A DNA stretch of 64,000 bases from the NCBI GenBank assembly GCA_035582835.1, contig JAYKAV010002553.1:62001-126000 (forward strand), in the 5' to 3' direction. The notes below the pieces were generated by a model. It had not been told where the DNA came from, ran no database searches, and saw only the letters and a program-made list of their open reading frames with translations. This document shows, piece after piece, positions 25,301-38,135 of this stretch. The translations under genes and the position numbers were made by a program. Every line of letters starts with the position of its first letter. Position 1 is the first letter of the stretch. The DNA is from Phoebastria nigripes. Taxonomy: Eukaryota > Chordata > Aves > Procellariiformes > Diomedeidae.

Positions 25301-27238
25301 AACCCTTGGAAAAAGAAGAGCCACAATGGATGGCTTTTCTCCTGACGCAGGCAACTAAGGAGGAAACCACATATGACAAATGCTGATTTGGCTAAGCATG
25401 AATCCTTTATTACATAAATAAACTTCATGTTGTTTATGCAGTCAGTCAAAATTCACTTAGGGATTTTATTTAACTGCACATTTTATTCTGCTTAGCAAAT
25501 AGCAATCTGCCTGACCTTACACATACTCTGCAAATGCAGGCCAGGGAGCAGTCTCGTTAACAGGACAAAGAACAATATTATTTCTCCCTCCGCTCCTTGA
25601 AAATATATTTGCTAGAGCATCCCCATCACTTGTGGATTTCATTATTGCTGGGGAGTGTATATTAACTGCTTCTAAATCTCTGCATCCCACCTAAGGAACC
25701 AGTTTCCTAGATCTCATAACCCCAGAATTTTAAAACACAACAGAATCAAAACACAGGTTTCCAAAGCTGAAAAATTTAGTCATCGAGTTCCCATTAATTT
25801 AAATGGCTAATCTATTCCAAATACTAAAATCTAAACTTTTTAAATTGCATCCTAGTCCTGGAGCTGAATTGTACAGCAAGCAACTGATTTCATTTATTTT
25901 CTCAGTAATGTTTAGCCTTCCTTTTAAATGAGTACTTTAAAAATGTTTTTCATCTTTCAAAACAAGATGCTCTGGAAATTTGTTTTCTTTGCTACGCTGA
26001 AAAGCAGCATTCATGTGACGACTTTATTTCTGAATTCTCTGCACTACTTTAAGTCTCAGCTATCAAAGAGGTAAGTGATAAACAGAGCCCATGAAAAGAA
26101 AAAAAACAAAATAACCGTTGGCAGGTAGAAGTGAGTGAAGAAACATTTCTCAAATTATATCAGAGCAGATTTTCAAAATGCCCAGCAGCCATCAGCTTCC
26201 AGCATTTGCAAATGAAACATCTGGTCACCTATTTCCAGGCCTAATTGGGAGTCACTGGGGGTACTGAGATCTGGATATAAAGATCTTTTTGAAGTTTGGT
26301 CTGTATTTCTGCTTAAAAACAGCTATGTTGGCTTGCAAAGTCAGCATTTGCGTATTGTTGAATACGTGGAATGCCAGTCTCTTTCCAGTTCATCTTGCAG
26401 AGTCCTAGAGACAAATCCTATGTGAATTTTAAGACTGCATTTTCTGTCAGTGTTTACGAGGCAGGAGGCTGTCACTGCAGTTTATACCGCATCTAATCAA
26501 TGCTCAGGGAAGAAGTAAAGTGGTTATAGTTTGCTATTAAAAAGACATGGGTGGCTAGATAACTTTGATCTTGGAGTCTGCTTAGCCCTGGCAAGGAATT
26601 AAAAGCATCCTGTCTCAGAATTTCAAACTATATTTTTTAAAAAGCAACTGAGATCTCCCTCTTCTTCTCCCTGCCCCATTGGAAAAGCAAGAACCAGCAC
26701 TGTCAAGCAGTGGAGATAAAAGAGCACGGTTTCCTAGGAAAGCTTGCAGCTATGGAAGTAAAAGTTTGTGGGATAGCTTCATTTGAACAAGTTTCAAACC
26801 ACTTGCATAATGCAAATGCACAGCACCACCGTAGGCAATAACAAATACAGATTGACCCTTCTTCCCTAAAAATACCAAAACCAGACCACTGCATCTTTTC
26901 CTACAGGCAGGTATGAGGGAACTGCTGGAGTAAACACAGCCCATCACAGTCTTACTGACTTCATTTGTGCAACAGCTTTTGGTTCAAAGCAGCAGGGTCT
27001 GGCCTTACGACAGCACTCATCAGTCAAGTTTGGGAATTATGCATGCAGTCAAGCCAAGGTGGAGCACAGGTAGACCANAACAAGCATTTTCTGTCTGAGC
27101 TTCATAGCACTCTTGCATGTTGTCAAGCCTATTCAGGAAGAACTCCTCTGATCTCCCCATACCAGAGCAAAATCTGCCTTTTGATCACACACAACTGATT
27201 CAGTTTTCCAGGCGGGCTCAATGAAGCATAGGAGGTAT
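25301..27238. other. Non-coding unique DNA
   Basis: AT-rich sequence with no gene. The segment 25,380-25,500 is rich in TTTAT/ATAAA and could belong to the preceding candidate element. Overlapping minus-strand frames at 26,703-26,947 have no recognised homology. Confidence 0.5.
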
Positions 27239-27265
27239 GGGGGAGAGGGAGGGAGGGAAGGACCA
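27239..27265 (+). repeat. (GGGA)n purine tract
   Basis: A short interrupted GGGA/GGAG tract ending in GGAAGG. It is a simple repeat without associated features. Confidence 0.75.
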
Positions 27266-30200
27266 GAGGGGGAACAAGTACCTAAAGTCAGAAGATAATT
27301 CCTTGTGACATGCTTTATATTTGGCTCTTCCCATCCTCCCCAGCTTCTAGAACCAGAATTCAGTTAAGCCTTGTGGAGTGGTTGTTCTTATTATTAACTT
27401 TATAAATTAAGATTTTCAAATGCCAAGCACAAGATGTGAAAGTAATTGGTGCTTATAAAGGGACACACAGTTAAAAACTTGTATTGGGAGAATAAACTGC
27501 ACTTTAAAGATACATCAGTTCTTTTTGTGGAGGATAAGTTACATGGAATAGGTGTACAAGACAAACCATTCTTTTCAATCCCCAACCCCTAAACTTGCAA
27601 TTGCGTTTTCATATTATATACAGACTCAAGGGGCATCCTGTTTTATATGTAATCTATAAACTGTTTGAGGTATGGGCAATTTCCTTTGGTCTCCTTGTAC
27701 TGCAGTCAGTACAATAAAGTACAGGTTCAGAGCTACAGCTCTTAAAAAGTCCATGACAAAATAACAGACCCTTGAATGTCTTGCTTGAGAGTGTGTTAAG
27801 TCCGGTCAGGAATCAGACCAAGCACGCAATTATGAAAAATTTGTCAGGGCAGCTAAAAGCAAGAGTGGGTTTCAGCCAGCAGCTCTCAAATTGGACAACA
27901 TGTGGACTCATCAGCACAGCAGCAGCCAGTGACCGGCCGAACGCTGCTACAACCCAACAGTTTTTGACATGCAACTCTGTGTGCATCCCACATCACCATG
28001 TCCCTGCTCTGGCAGTAACAGGTAACCCATACCTGCATAAATAGCAGCTTGCAAATCTGTAAAGTAATAAGCAGTTGTGAATATTTCCTTTGACTAATCC
28101 TGTGATATGATAGCAGCATTTGCTGATCTAAGTGTAACATGGCAGTACAGATCTGCACCCATAAGCAGAACAGGAGGCTGACGTGTCAGAGTTACCCAGC
28201 TAACATCTGAATAACTAAAAAGACGCAGCTTATCACTACATAGATCATTGTTTGGAAACAAAGATCAGTCTCCTCTGTTTAGTTCATGCTATTTTCTAAG
28301 CTAAGTGACAATGACAAGTGAATTAAACATCAAAGTAATGCAGTAGCCACTAATAATGCTAAATAGGGTCCAAGTTCAGCAAGGTGCTATAGCCAACTGC
28401 ATCACTACTGGGTGTGCAGTTCCTGAAAGAAGTATTAACAAATATTGTGGGTTTTTTCCATCATAGTGATATGACCATGTTTCCACAGCATTTTATCAGC
28501 TCAGTCTTTAGTAGATTGCTAGCTCTTCCACTTGTTCTGAGGGATTTAATACACAATTGCATCTCAGCCTCCAATGCAGAATTGTACTTATAAGCCAGTA
28601 CAGGCTGTTACATTCTTCTGATATGAGCTGGGATGGTGTCAAGACCTGTCTAGGGTTTTACCCTTTCACACATATGGAAGCAAGGGACAGGTTTTTCCTG
28701 GGACAGAGAGCCTGAGTGGGAGAACCAGTAGCAGCATAAAAGAAGCTGACACAGCTCCAGAGGATCAGTCAAAGCAGTAAGCATACTGCATGCAGCAAGC
28801 AACATTTAAAAGGCTTTTGAGAAAATAGCTGCAGTTTCAGCTACCACATCAACAGAATGGCCCCNCACACAGCCCTAAAACACGTGAAATAAAATACTTT
28901 TCTTACATTGTGCCAGACAAAGAACTGAAACAACTATCAGAATGAGGGTGCATCTTCCTTAGCAGTTTATTGTGTCGTGTCAGTGCTTTTCTGACACAAA
29001 GCTCCTTGATGTCTACTTCTGAAGTGCTTTAGATTGTGCTTTGCAGCTCCCCCAGCTAGACCTTCCCCAGAGAAACCCATGTGGAAGCTACACACCAGAA
29101 AACCAACCAGTCAGGCAAAGATCATGAATGTAATATTCCAAATCCCAGTTTGTAAAATCAGACTTTGAAATAAGATTACCAGTCTAGCCCTAGGTGACAC
29201 AAATGATCACTAGGGATGACAGGTCCTTGAACCATACTGCTTCACTCTACAACACCTCTTGCTGTGCTAAACTGTTTGCTATTGCAGATACACCCTGGGG
29301 ATCCTACAGGAAAATATTTCACAGCAATTATTTGATGCTGCAGAAATTACTCCTGATGGCTAGTCTCAGAGCTGTATCTCCACTGTATCCCTCCAGCATT
29401 GGCCCTGCTATTCTGATCCCCTGCATTAACATTTCTGTTAAGCCTTCTACCNTTTCACTTATGTTTCTGGGAAAGAACTTCTAACTTTGTCTGTCAAGCT
29501 AGACAGTAAAGATTTGCATTCTAGGATGTTAAAAACGCAATGTAACTGTAGACATGGAGATCTACATTATATACCAGAGCCTTGTTCTTCCACCAAGTGA
29601 CCTCAGCAATCTCTGCATTCTGGCACTGCTGCTCAGAAAAATGGATCTTAGGGACAAATGTCTGAATTCAAGAGTTTCTCAGGGAAATCATGATTTTGCT
29701 TCAGATTAGGGCAGATGGAGTGATAAAATACATCTTTCTTCTTCAGTCAGTCTTTTTGATGACCTTGTTTTTTATCCTCAGAATAAAGTCAGAAATTTTT
29801 GTGGGGTTTTGTTTTTGTTTTTCCCCCCTCTCTGGTCTAAAAACAAATCAATTTCTAAAGATGAACTGATTCTTTTCTATGGTCAGAAGACTAAAAATTC
29901 ATTTCCCCACCCACAATAGACTCTGCATATCATATCTCAATACCTGCAGCTAGATTTTCAAAGAAAGTGGAATATATAGCATGTTAAACTTTTAAAGAAA
30001 CAGCTCTTAAGTTTAGAGCTTATATAATAATGGGTTTATTCTAAAAACAGATATTGAAGACAACAGCCAAATCATATATCCTTATTTTAGCAGAAGAAAG
30101 TGAATGAGAAAAGAGGAACTAGATCCTTCACAAAGAGAATGGAGAAAAAGCTGATTTGAGAAAGCTCTGGGGGTCCTGCTTACTGGGAGGGGGAGTTTGG

Positions 30201-30439
30201 GACACATCAATCCTTCCCTTTCATTGTGCTTCCAGGAAGAGTAGCTCAGCCTCTCCATTCACACTACAGCTCATTCACCTTTGTTCCTGTCTGAAAATTA
30301 ATATATTTACACATAATTATTGTTCCATCAAAGTCATCAGGTACTACTGCTAACTCTGAATTCATTCACATATCCAAAACCGAAACAGGCCAAGTATTTA
30401 TATACCTACGTTTCTGCAGCACCTGTGACTCTTAATTAA
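27266..30439. other. Non-coding unique DNA
   Basis: No gene is supported. The frames at 27,772-28,044 (+) and 27,886-28,158 (-) overlap antisense and match nothing. Around 28,200-28,420 the texture is mildly enhancer-like (TGACAATGACAAG, CTAATAATGCTAAAT). Single Ns are at 28,865 and 29,452. Confidence 0.5.
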
Positions 30440-30560
30440 AGACTAGACCCCCTTGCAGTAGCTGGTGCAAACACCAAAAATCAGAGTGAGTTCTTGTCCC
30501 CAAGGGTTTGCAATCCAAATGTCAGAGAAGAGACAGCAGGTGGGAAATACAATGGGAAAT
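30440..30560. repeat. Possible relic of an ancient amniote interspersed repeat
   Basis: The order of short strings here (TGCAAACACCAAAAATCAGA, GTTCTTGTCCCCAAGGGTTTG, CAATCCAAATGTCAGAGAAG, ACAGCAGGTGGGAA) resembles the 'cctgccccaaagagcttacaatct' type of string found in many old amniote repeat copies. I recall this string class from experience and cannot name the family. Divergence is high and the call is tentative. Confidence 0.3.
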
Positions 30561-32203
30561 ATGAATACTACAGAAAGGTCTTCCTTAAGCCATGGAAAGC
30601 ATATCTGCATAAACATTTTCTGAGCAGCAAGTAGTTTCTCGTAACAAGATTGAAGTGCTCCTTCCCAAGACACTAGGAGGTGGCTCTTTCCTGCAGAAGA
30701 CCATTGTTCACCTTTACTAAGGGTAACAACCTGGAATTGTGATAATGGAAAGGTTGTATAGATACAGGTAGTAATAAACTACTACAGAAATACATTGCTT
30801 CAGGGCTAGAAATGACCACCACCACTTATAAATTGGCAGGTTCTTGCCATCACGTGAGGCTTCCCTTCTCACCTTGCACCCCATCATCCTGCTGTTCCCT
30901 CCAAGCTCTGTACCCATCAGGAGGCTAAGCAGGTAGTTAGCAAGGGAGGTTTAGGTTCAGGATAGCTTGTTAAGTCAAGGCAGAAATTATAGTAGCTTGC
31001 ATGACAGCATAAAGGAGCATTTTAGGGTTTGTTAATTCTTGCATTGTAAGAGGTATTGATCATGGGTTGTGGAACAGGAAATCATGCTTCAAGTGCAAGG
31101 GGTGTAATATCAAGTGCAATTATCCTGGAGAAAATATGGGGGACTTTATTAAAGCTATTTTCTTTTAGCAGCTTGCCTTTTAACTCTTCTGCAGCACCAA
31201 TTGATATGCTAGGAATACAGTAAACTTTCTTTCTCTAAGCCCTCAATTGGAGAATTTGCCTTTTTCCTTTTAACTCTTCTTCCCAATTCTTTTGTATGCT
31301 TACCTGCTGAGAAGGTTGTTAAAGGTGAATTTACAGGGAGCCTGAACAAATCAACCTTTGAAAGGATATGTCTCACCTGGCAAATATTTTCTTATTACAA
31401 AAACATTAAGTAACCATTTCCACATAGGAAAGAAAGGCTCCCATTTCAAGCTGAGTTGTGGCAAGCTTACCTACATCTTATGCAGCTGACCTGCATGTAT
31501 AATGTCTGTGCACAACTAGCTATTCTAAAGAAAGAAAATAGTCCAGTCAACACACTGCTGTGCATGAGCTTTTCTTCCTGCTTAAAATGCAGCACCCTAA
31601 GACATGTGCTTTGGGTGCAGCAATCACCAGGCACCTGTGAGCTGGTCCTCAGAGAGAAACATACTATTTCCTACATTGTATAGACAGGAAAGTTAAGGTA
31701 AAAAGTGTATAAATGAGAAAGCAAAGAACCAAACTCAACCTCTAGCTATAGCTTAGAGTANGGCAAATAGAAATAACACTCCTTAAGACTGCTTCCTCAA
31801 CATTCATTATAATAAAATCTCTTTCGAGGGGGAAATTATTCCAGCTTCTTTGAGCTATGACTGAGTATGTATAAGTGACATCACTGTGCATTTCTTTTAT
31901 GGCCCTGATTCTTAAGATAATCCATCTATTTTCAAAGATTTAGTGGTACTGAACAGTATTGATAAGAGTGTTCATAAATCTCTGAAGCAAATTGAAACAC
32001 AAGCTTGTAAAGAACAATAAGTGATCAAACAGTCCCCTGACATTGCATGAAACCACATATGTCCCTTTTCATAAATATTTCTTACCTATCAAATCCACTT
32101 GCTTACCCTTACCTGTCTCCCTTACTTTAGAACCTCAGTTCTCTAACAGACGTAAATCTCTCTCCCAATCTAGATTTATGAGCAGCTATCTTGTACCTAC
32201 CAT
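30561..32203. other. Non-coding unique DNA
   Basis: Nothing gene-like or repeat-like is recognised. A single N is at 31,761. Confidence 0.55.
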
Positions 32204-32247
32204 GCTTGCTTGCTTCTTCCTTTCTTCCTTCCTTCCTTTCCTCCCTC
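32204..32247 (+). repeat. (TTCC)n pyrimidine microsatellite
   Basis: GCTT units run into imperfect CTTCC/TTCC units and end in CCTCCCTC. This is an interrupted tetranucleotide tract of about 44 bases and may be polymorphic. Confidence 0.85.
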
Positions 32248-35200
32248 AGCTGTAGCCAAACACAAAAGGCCTTAGCTAGCAACACCTGAAACTTATAGCC
32301 TCCCAGTTCCCATAACACACTGGAACACAAGGTAAGGAACCTATATAAGCCTCCTTTCTTAAGTGCTTTTCTAATTTTAGTGAGAATGGCGTGTTTAAAA
32401 AAAGGGTATGTGTTATTTTGGAGTTAAGACTACAGCAAGTTTTGTGGCATCTTTAAAAGTTCAACACTTCAGATAAGTGAGGCCTTATAGAAAATGCTGA
32501 AGGGAGTGAGCTGAGGGATGGTGGAAACAAAAAGGACTAGTAGCTATTTAGTTCAGCTGTAAGACGTTAAGAAGTGAACAGCTCAGAAAAGCTCAATCTT
32601 GATTTTAGGGTACCAAGTGATTTCATAAATAGATATCAACTTATTTTGAAAAATCTCATGTTTTAGGCTAGAATCTAGCTACATACTGGTTAGTACTAGA
32701 ATGGTGCTTTACCTAGCAGCAGGGTGATCTATAGCCTTATCCTTGGAGACTACTGATGCTGCCTTTCTTCTTGAGGTAGTTGTATACTACTGCAGGAAAG
32801 GTGGTGATCCAGGTTTCTCACAGCTTCCTATAAAGAGAGTGTTGATATTTGTAGCGAGGTTNCAGCTGTGATTGTTTAAGAACTGGTATTTTATGGCTTA
32901 GAAAAAAGTCTGTATGTTTAGGGAATTGAAACGTTCATTACTGATTATTTCTACCAGTACTTCTTATTAGGCTTGTTCTCTTCTTGCAGCTTCTTTTCAC
33001 AAAAGGAGCCTCAGGGATCTTTGTCAGGAATATTGCTCCCTGTGGAGGGGTTAAGGACTGGTTCTCAAGCCCTAGCAAGTACGTGATAGTACAAATGTGT
33101 TGCAGAGCTCTTTTACTCTTGCTAGTATCTGGTTGCATCTGGCAGAACTTTAGGAATCTTCATTCTATTTTCTTTATTCTTTAGTTTCAGGGGTGTGAGG
33201 GGATATGCTGAGAGAGAGACTGGGTAATACCCGTTTTGTAAGTACATAATCATACTCATTTCCTCTGTGTTGGAACCCAAGGGTTTCTGGGGCTTATCTT
33301 GTGTGTTTAGGTTTGGCAGATGTCCATATAATCAGATTCTCCATTTTCATGACTTCTTCACAGCCAAAATTTCATGTGGGAGGGAAACATAATGAGGCAA
33401 GTGACTGCAATCTCTATCACACATATGCCACTTGGCAGTGCCGGATTGCTTATGACCAGATTATTAGGAGGAATAGGAGGGAAGACTGACAAACACAAAT
33501 CCACAGCCTAATGTAATTGAGGTAGGTGACTTTGTACAGACAGCAGGATAAACTACACTTGTATCTTGCTTAGCAATAATAGTCTAAGCATCGTCAGCAA
33601 GCACTCATTGGGGACAGGAATTCTCTGTGGTCTGTAGTGGATTAGCCTGAAGGAATATAAAATGCTGTACCTGCCTCCCACATGTGGTGTAAGACTTAAT
33701 AAATATTTGCAACATGGTTGAAGATTCTGGCAGGAAAGGAGCTATTACAAAAGTGAAGTGCTATTATCAATCTAATGCGCTAAAAATATTCATTTCTTTG
33801 CCTCTGATAAAGCGTCTTGTTAATGAGCTATTTCACAAATGTCTAAATGGATTCAGTGTAAAATGATTTATTACTATGCTTGCAATAAAGAAAATATACA
33901 CATGTTCCCAAAGAAACAAACTCTTACTCAAGGAGCAATCTTTGGCAAGGTTCATAAGTTCTACTGTTACTTTAACAATTCTTTTTTTCTTCTGCCAAAG
34001 CAACTTGCCAAAATAAAATAAGACACGACCTGTATTTTTTTTTNAAGTCCTTTATTTCTATGTGTATTGACTGTTTGAGGTAAGGTAACTTCAATTGTCC
34101 AGCAGTTTTAATGCAATTAAAATTAATATGAAGGTCAAACATGCAGGAATTTATTTTGAAAGTCTGATATGCTGAGTTGACTACACAAAATACAGGATAT
34201 ATTGGCCTTATTTGTTTCAGCTCATATATTAAATCTGGAACCAAACCCCTTTAACTGGAAATGAGCATGTAAAATCTGAGCCTCAAAGGCCACATTGCCA
34301 TCTCTGGAAACATATTGCAAGCATATCATAGATCTAGGCTTCAGAGAGCCTTACACAAGTGTTTGATAAGGTAAAGCTCTCCTCCATCTAAGTTATTCAT
34401 TGTCATTTGGAAAAGAAATCTTGAAAATAGTTGATGCTGTATATGGCTGAACATGCCTCAATCCACACCTAAAACAAGTCAGCACTGGGAGGGGCCTGGA
34501 AAAGGGGTGCTAGGTTAGTGTGTAACAGATAAAAACATGTAGTTAACTCAGATTCAACAAACTAGTGGTGAAATTATGCTGCTATTTGTTAGTCATAGAA
34601 TTTTGTCAGTTTACCAGTTACAGAATCTATTCAGAAAGGCAGATTGTTTCTCCTCATACGTGTAACTTAGAGGCTTTGTATTTTCTACTACTTTTTGCCT
34701 ACAGATATGGAAAGTTATGAAACCAGGGACCCATAAAACTATGGAAAGGCTGAGTTGGTAAGTAAAGTACAGAAAGTAAAATCTAGTTTCTTTAATTATT
34801 TTACATTTGGAATAAATTTTGGTTCTGAAAGAATTAGAAAAATCATTGGATACTGCCTTTAAATTCTTTGATGGGACTCTCTTGTGGTAAAAATATCCTA
34901 TGTAATTGAGGGTCATAGGTGTGTTTACAAACAAAAAAATCTAGTTGTTTTGTTTTTTTTTTTTTTAACAGAGCAAGGAACTTGTAACATTCAAACTCCA
35001 ATCACTCAGATTTGCAGCAGAACTCTAGCATACATGTGAATATTTTCTCAGCTCTGGCTGCCATGTAGGTGCAAGGTTGATACTGAAGTGTGGAATCTCT
35101 GCAGAGCTTATGAGGAGGAAAAAGTTGAAGATACAGCGATTGTAAAGCATAGCTAGTCCACAGCTCTTCTGAGGAAGTATCTTCTCTGATAGTCTCATCT

Positions 35201-35359
35201 AACATGAATGAGAAGCTCACCAATTTACAACATTAACTGGTTGATATTTTTTACTAGTGCTATATGAGAGTAAATGTCAGTTGTCACAGCTGGTATTTTT
35301 CCAACAATTTTCTTCATTATTAGGGTCAATTTCATTGACCATTTACCCTGAAAAACACA
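32248..35359. other. Non-coding unique DNA
   Basis: The largest frame (34,611-34,934, minus, 107 codons) is hydrophobic and aromatic-rich with no identified domain, and is probably chance in AT-rich DNA. A T14 run lies at 34,953-34,966. Single Ns are at 32,862 and 34,044. Confidence 0.55.
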
Positions 35360-35425
35360 TTGGAAAATTTGCATTGGTCTGAGTCTCAGCTGGTAAAAAT
35401 GGCAACAGCTCCACTGATGTTAATA
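35360..35425. repeat. Possible relic of an ancient palindromic amniote repeat
   Basis: CTGAGTCTCAGCTGGTAAAA followed by CAACAGCTCCACTGATGTTA resembles a widespread archaic repeat of reptile and bird genomes. That repeat has a 'cagctggtgtaaat' string followed by a string of the type 'ctccattgacttcaatgg'. The match is by eye and from memory; the family name is not known to me. Confidence 0.35.
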
Positions 35426-37084
35426 GAGATATGATGAGCAAAACTAACTAGGGACCAAGTTTCTTAATGCTGTATCCCACTGCACTCCTGTAGTTTGCTA
35501 AACCATGTTTAATGCCCTGCCACAGCCTATTGCAATAACTGTGAATATTGGCCAGTTTCGGCAAATGTATTATTTATATCACCAAATGTCTTTTATAAAA
35601 TACAAAGCAAATTGTACAGACAACCTCCATTTTTTCCTTGTGGCTGGAAGGCAAATCTCTCACTTTCTTTTAACAGAATATAACTTCCATTGATTTATAG
35701 CTTTGCAGATCATTCCTTGTGTGATTGTTGAATTCACTGTCCAACAGGGACTAGAGAAGCTGTGTGTTTTGGCAAGTGCTATTCATCTTCTATGCTTCAG
35801 TCCCCCCTGTTACGTTATTCTGATGTCTATGTACTACAGTAGCAATGATCACTGTAGCTGCACAGGAGGCTGAGATTAGCAGTCCTTCCTCACACGTGGC
35901 AAAACACTGGTTTTCAGAGTCTCTGGGAATCTGTAAACCCCATGAACAAAATGCTCAGCCCTCCTGCCTGAGATGTGAGATAACGTCACTGCTACAAGAC
36001 TTTGGGGACGGAGGTGGACTTTCAGTTTATCTTCCCTGGCAGTTCCACAACCAGATAGCAGCTTTTTCTCCTTGCAAGCAGTTCATCTCTCTTTGGACTA
36101 AGCTAGGGATATAAAATCTGACAGCAGCAGTGGTGGACACCCAAACAGCTTGTCAAGGGTATTTTGGGCAGCCTGAAGTACAGNGAGTTGCACTCAGCCT
36201 TTCACATTTTGCACATGGAAAATACCAAGAAGCCGTTGGCCCCTGTGGGGGTGGTAGTAGAAAGGGAAATGTGAAGACATGCCATCAGTAAACAAATACA
36301 TGATCTTTAGGGAATGACATTCTCCTTGAATGCACACTGAAATAAGGTTTGAGAAGTTTGGTGTNTATATTCAGGGGAATGCTCAAAGACCCTACAGACC
36401 TTGATGTATACCTCTAAAAATTCTTCTTGCTGTAACTTTACATCTGAAAAAATGCTGAAAGCAACCCTCAGGGTGGGCAATCATTGCTTATAGCACAAAG
36501 AAATCAAAATGCAAATCAGGGTGCTGGGGAGCTGAGGGGGAAGGACAACACAGAGGAAAATACCAAAATGTTTTTAAATAAATAGGTTTCTGTGTCTTGG
36601 CTGGTTGTTCACTAAGTGCTTTGGATGCTACAGATACTTTGACTGATACAATGGTTCTTCAAAAAAGATTTGCTCCAAATGGTTGCCTTTCTAACATAAC
36701 CAAAGGTAATATTGGAGTAGTTTAGATCCCACAACATTTGAACTGAAACATGATTTGGAAAATATGGAGAGCATGTTCTGAGATCCGGTATAAGAATGCA
36801 AGGAATAAACCAGTATATTTTCATGCTGGCATAACTTTGCCACAAATAGGTGGTTGTTACTAATCCTTTGAATTGCTTGTTAGTGCATGGTTCACTGAAA
36901 TTAATTAATAGCTTNTAAATATGCCTTATTCTGCATATTTTGTTCAATAGTTAAACCACTGTCAATTCAGAAAAGAAGTCTTTTTTTGTTAATCGTATGG
37001 CAGATAAATACTTGTATTTCATACTGGGGAGGAATTAGATGTTAATGTCTTCCTAGGATTAGAGTTATTTTAGAGAAAATGGTG
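35426..37084. other. Non-coding unique DNA
   Basis: No exon or repeat is recognised. Frames at 35,845-36,114 (+) and 36,612-36,947 (-) show no domain. Three single Ns fall within about 730 bases (36,184, 36,365, 36,915), denser than elsewhere. Confidence 0.5.
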
Positions 37085-37100
37085 GAAATAATGCTAGAAT

Positions 37101-37165
37101 AGTTTAAATTGAATATTTTTTAAATTTGAAATAATTGAATATTTAAAATATCAATATTTTAAACT
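37101..37165. repeat. AT-rich imperfect inverted repeat
   Basis: The arms 37,101-37,125 and 37,141-37,165 are each 25 bases. They match as reverse complements over the outer 8 bases (AGTTTAAA) and the inner 8 (TTTTAAAT), with a mismatched centre and a 15-nt spacer. Almost no G or C is present. It may be a small foldback or chance in AT-only sequence. Confidence 0.45.
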
Positions 37166-37755
37166 TGAAATCCCATTGCTTTGCATTACAGTACAATCAT
37201 GAAATACAGTGTGAACAGTTTAACTCATTTATGTGGGTTAATGCATTTACTTCCACTTCTCAACTGTGACAACTGCAGCCAAAGACTTTGAACTTCAGAA
37301 CTGGAAAAAGGTCGCGCTAAAACTCATAGTCAACCACCCACAAACAGAAGAGAATTGCTTCTTTAATACAGCATATTTGTTTTCTTTCTGTTTTCAGTGG
37401 GAGAACATCACTCCTTTTCTTNCTTACTGTAAAGCTTCATTTTAGATATTTTACAATAGGAGGGCTTGTGAGCCTGAGCTGGCTTGCCTGGACATCGTAA
37501 CAGTACCTCCATTTGACAAAAGAAAAAGTCAGTACATCTGTTCAACACGTTTCTCTTGTTTTGGGGAAAGGTGTTGCTTCTGTTTTGCACAGGAACATCT
37601 TTATGGCTTGTAAAAAGAACGTGGATAAAATACCCACCTGAGGGGGGGGTTCCATCTTGCAAGGGAAAGATTGCATGTTCCTGTAGCCATCACTTGATAT
37701 GGGAACAAGGTGTCAGGGCTGTTCTTTTCTACATGCTGGATTACTAGGGACCTTG
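37166..37755. other. Non-coding sequence upstream of an old CR1 copy
   Basis: No gene is seen. A short minus-strand frame lies at 37,408-37,662, with an N at 37,422. The old CR1 copy may begin before 37,756, but similarity is not visible by eye. Confidence 0.45.
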
Positions 37756-38135
37756 CAGACAAATGGAGGGTAGTCCAGAGGTGAACAGCAGAAAAATGAT
37801 AAAAGACTTGGAAAATGGAAATTGCAAGGGTGATAAAGAGCATTGACCATCTAGCACTTAGAGAAGAGGAGTCATAACTGTCTATACATACATAAAGGGA
37901 TATTACAGAGAGAACAGGGACCAATTATTCTCTCAAGTCATCAAGGGCAGAACAAGACTAATGGATTTAGGATGTTGCAGGGAAAATGTCAGATTAACAT
38001 NAGGAAATACTTTGGGTAGAAGAACAATCAGGACAACGTATAACGCTCTCAAGGGGAGTTGGGTAGAATTTCCATCACTGAACTTGTTCAAGTGTAAGGC
38101 TAGACATCAGTCTGAGGTAACGGATCTTATTGTGC
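37756..38135 (+). mobile_element. Old, degraded CR1 retrotransposon fragment (3' part)
   Basis: CR1 is a non-LTR retrotransposon copied by target-primed reverse transcription, so most copies keep only the 3' end. Here the ordered strings are GTAGTCCAGAGGTGAACAGC, AAAAATGATAAAAGACTTGG, GAACAGGGACCAATTATTCT, AGAACAAGACTAATGGATTT, GTCAGATTAACAT with AGGAAATACTT, and GAATTTCCATCACTGAACTT. They follow the order of the CR1 3' coding region and tail (box with 'agtccagag', 'acaggacaag', 'attaggaaa', 'tctccatc'). The copy is too diverged to read a frame, and the tail does not end in clear octamers. It is much older than the copy at 61,971. A minus-strand frame at 37,601-37,924 is an antisense shadow. 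Confidence 0.75.

Noticed and set aside
34611..34934. 107-codon minus-strand aromatic-rich frame
   Set aside because: Typical of chance frames in AT-rich DNA, with no membrane-protein architecture or homology recognised.
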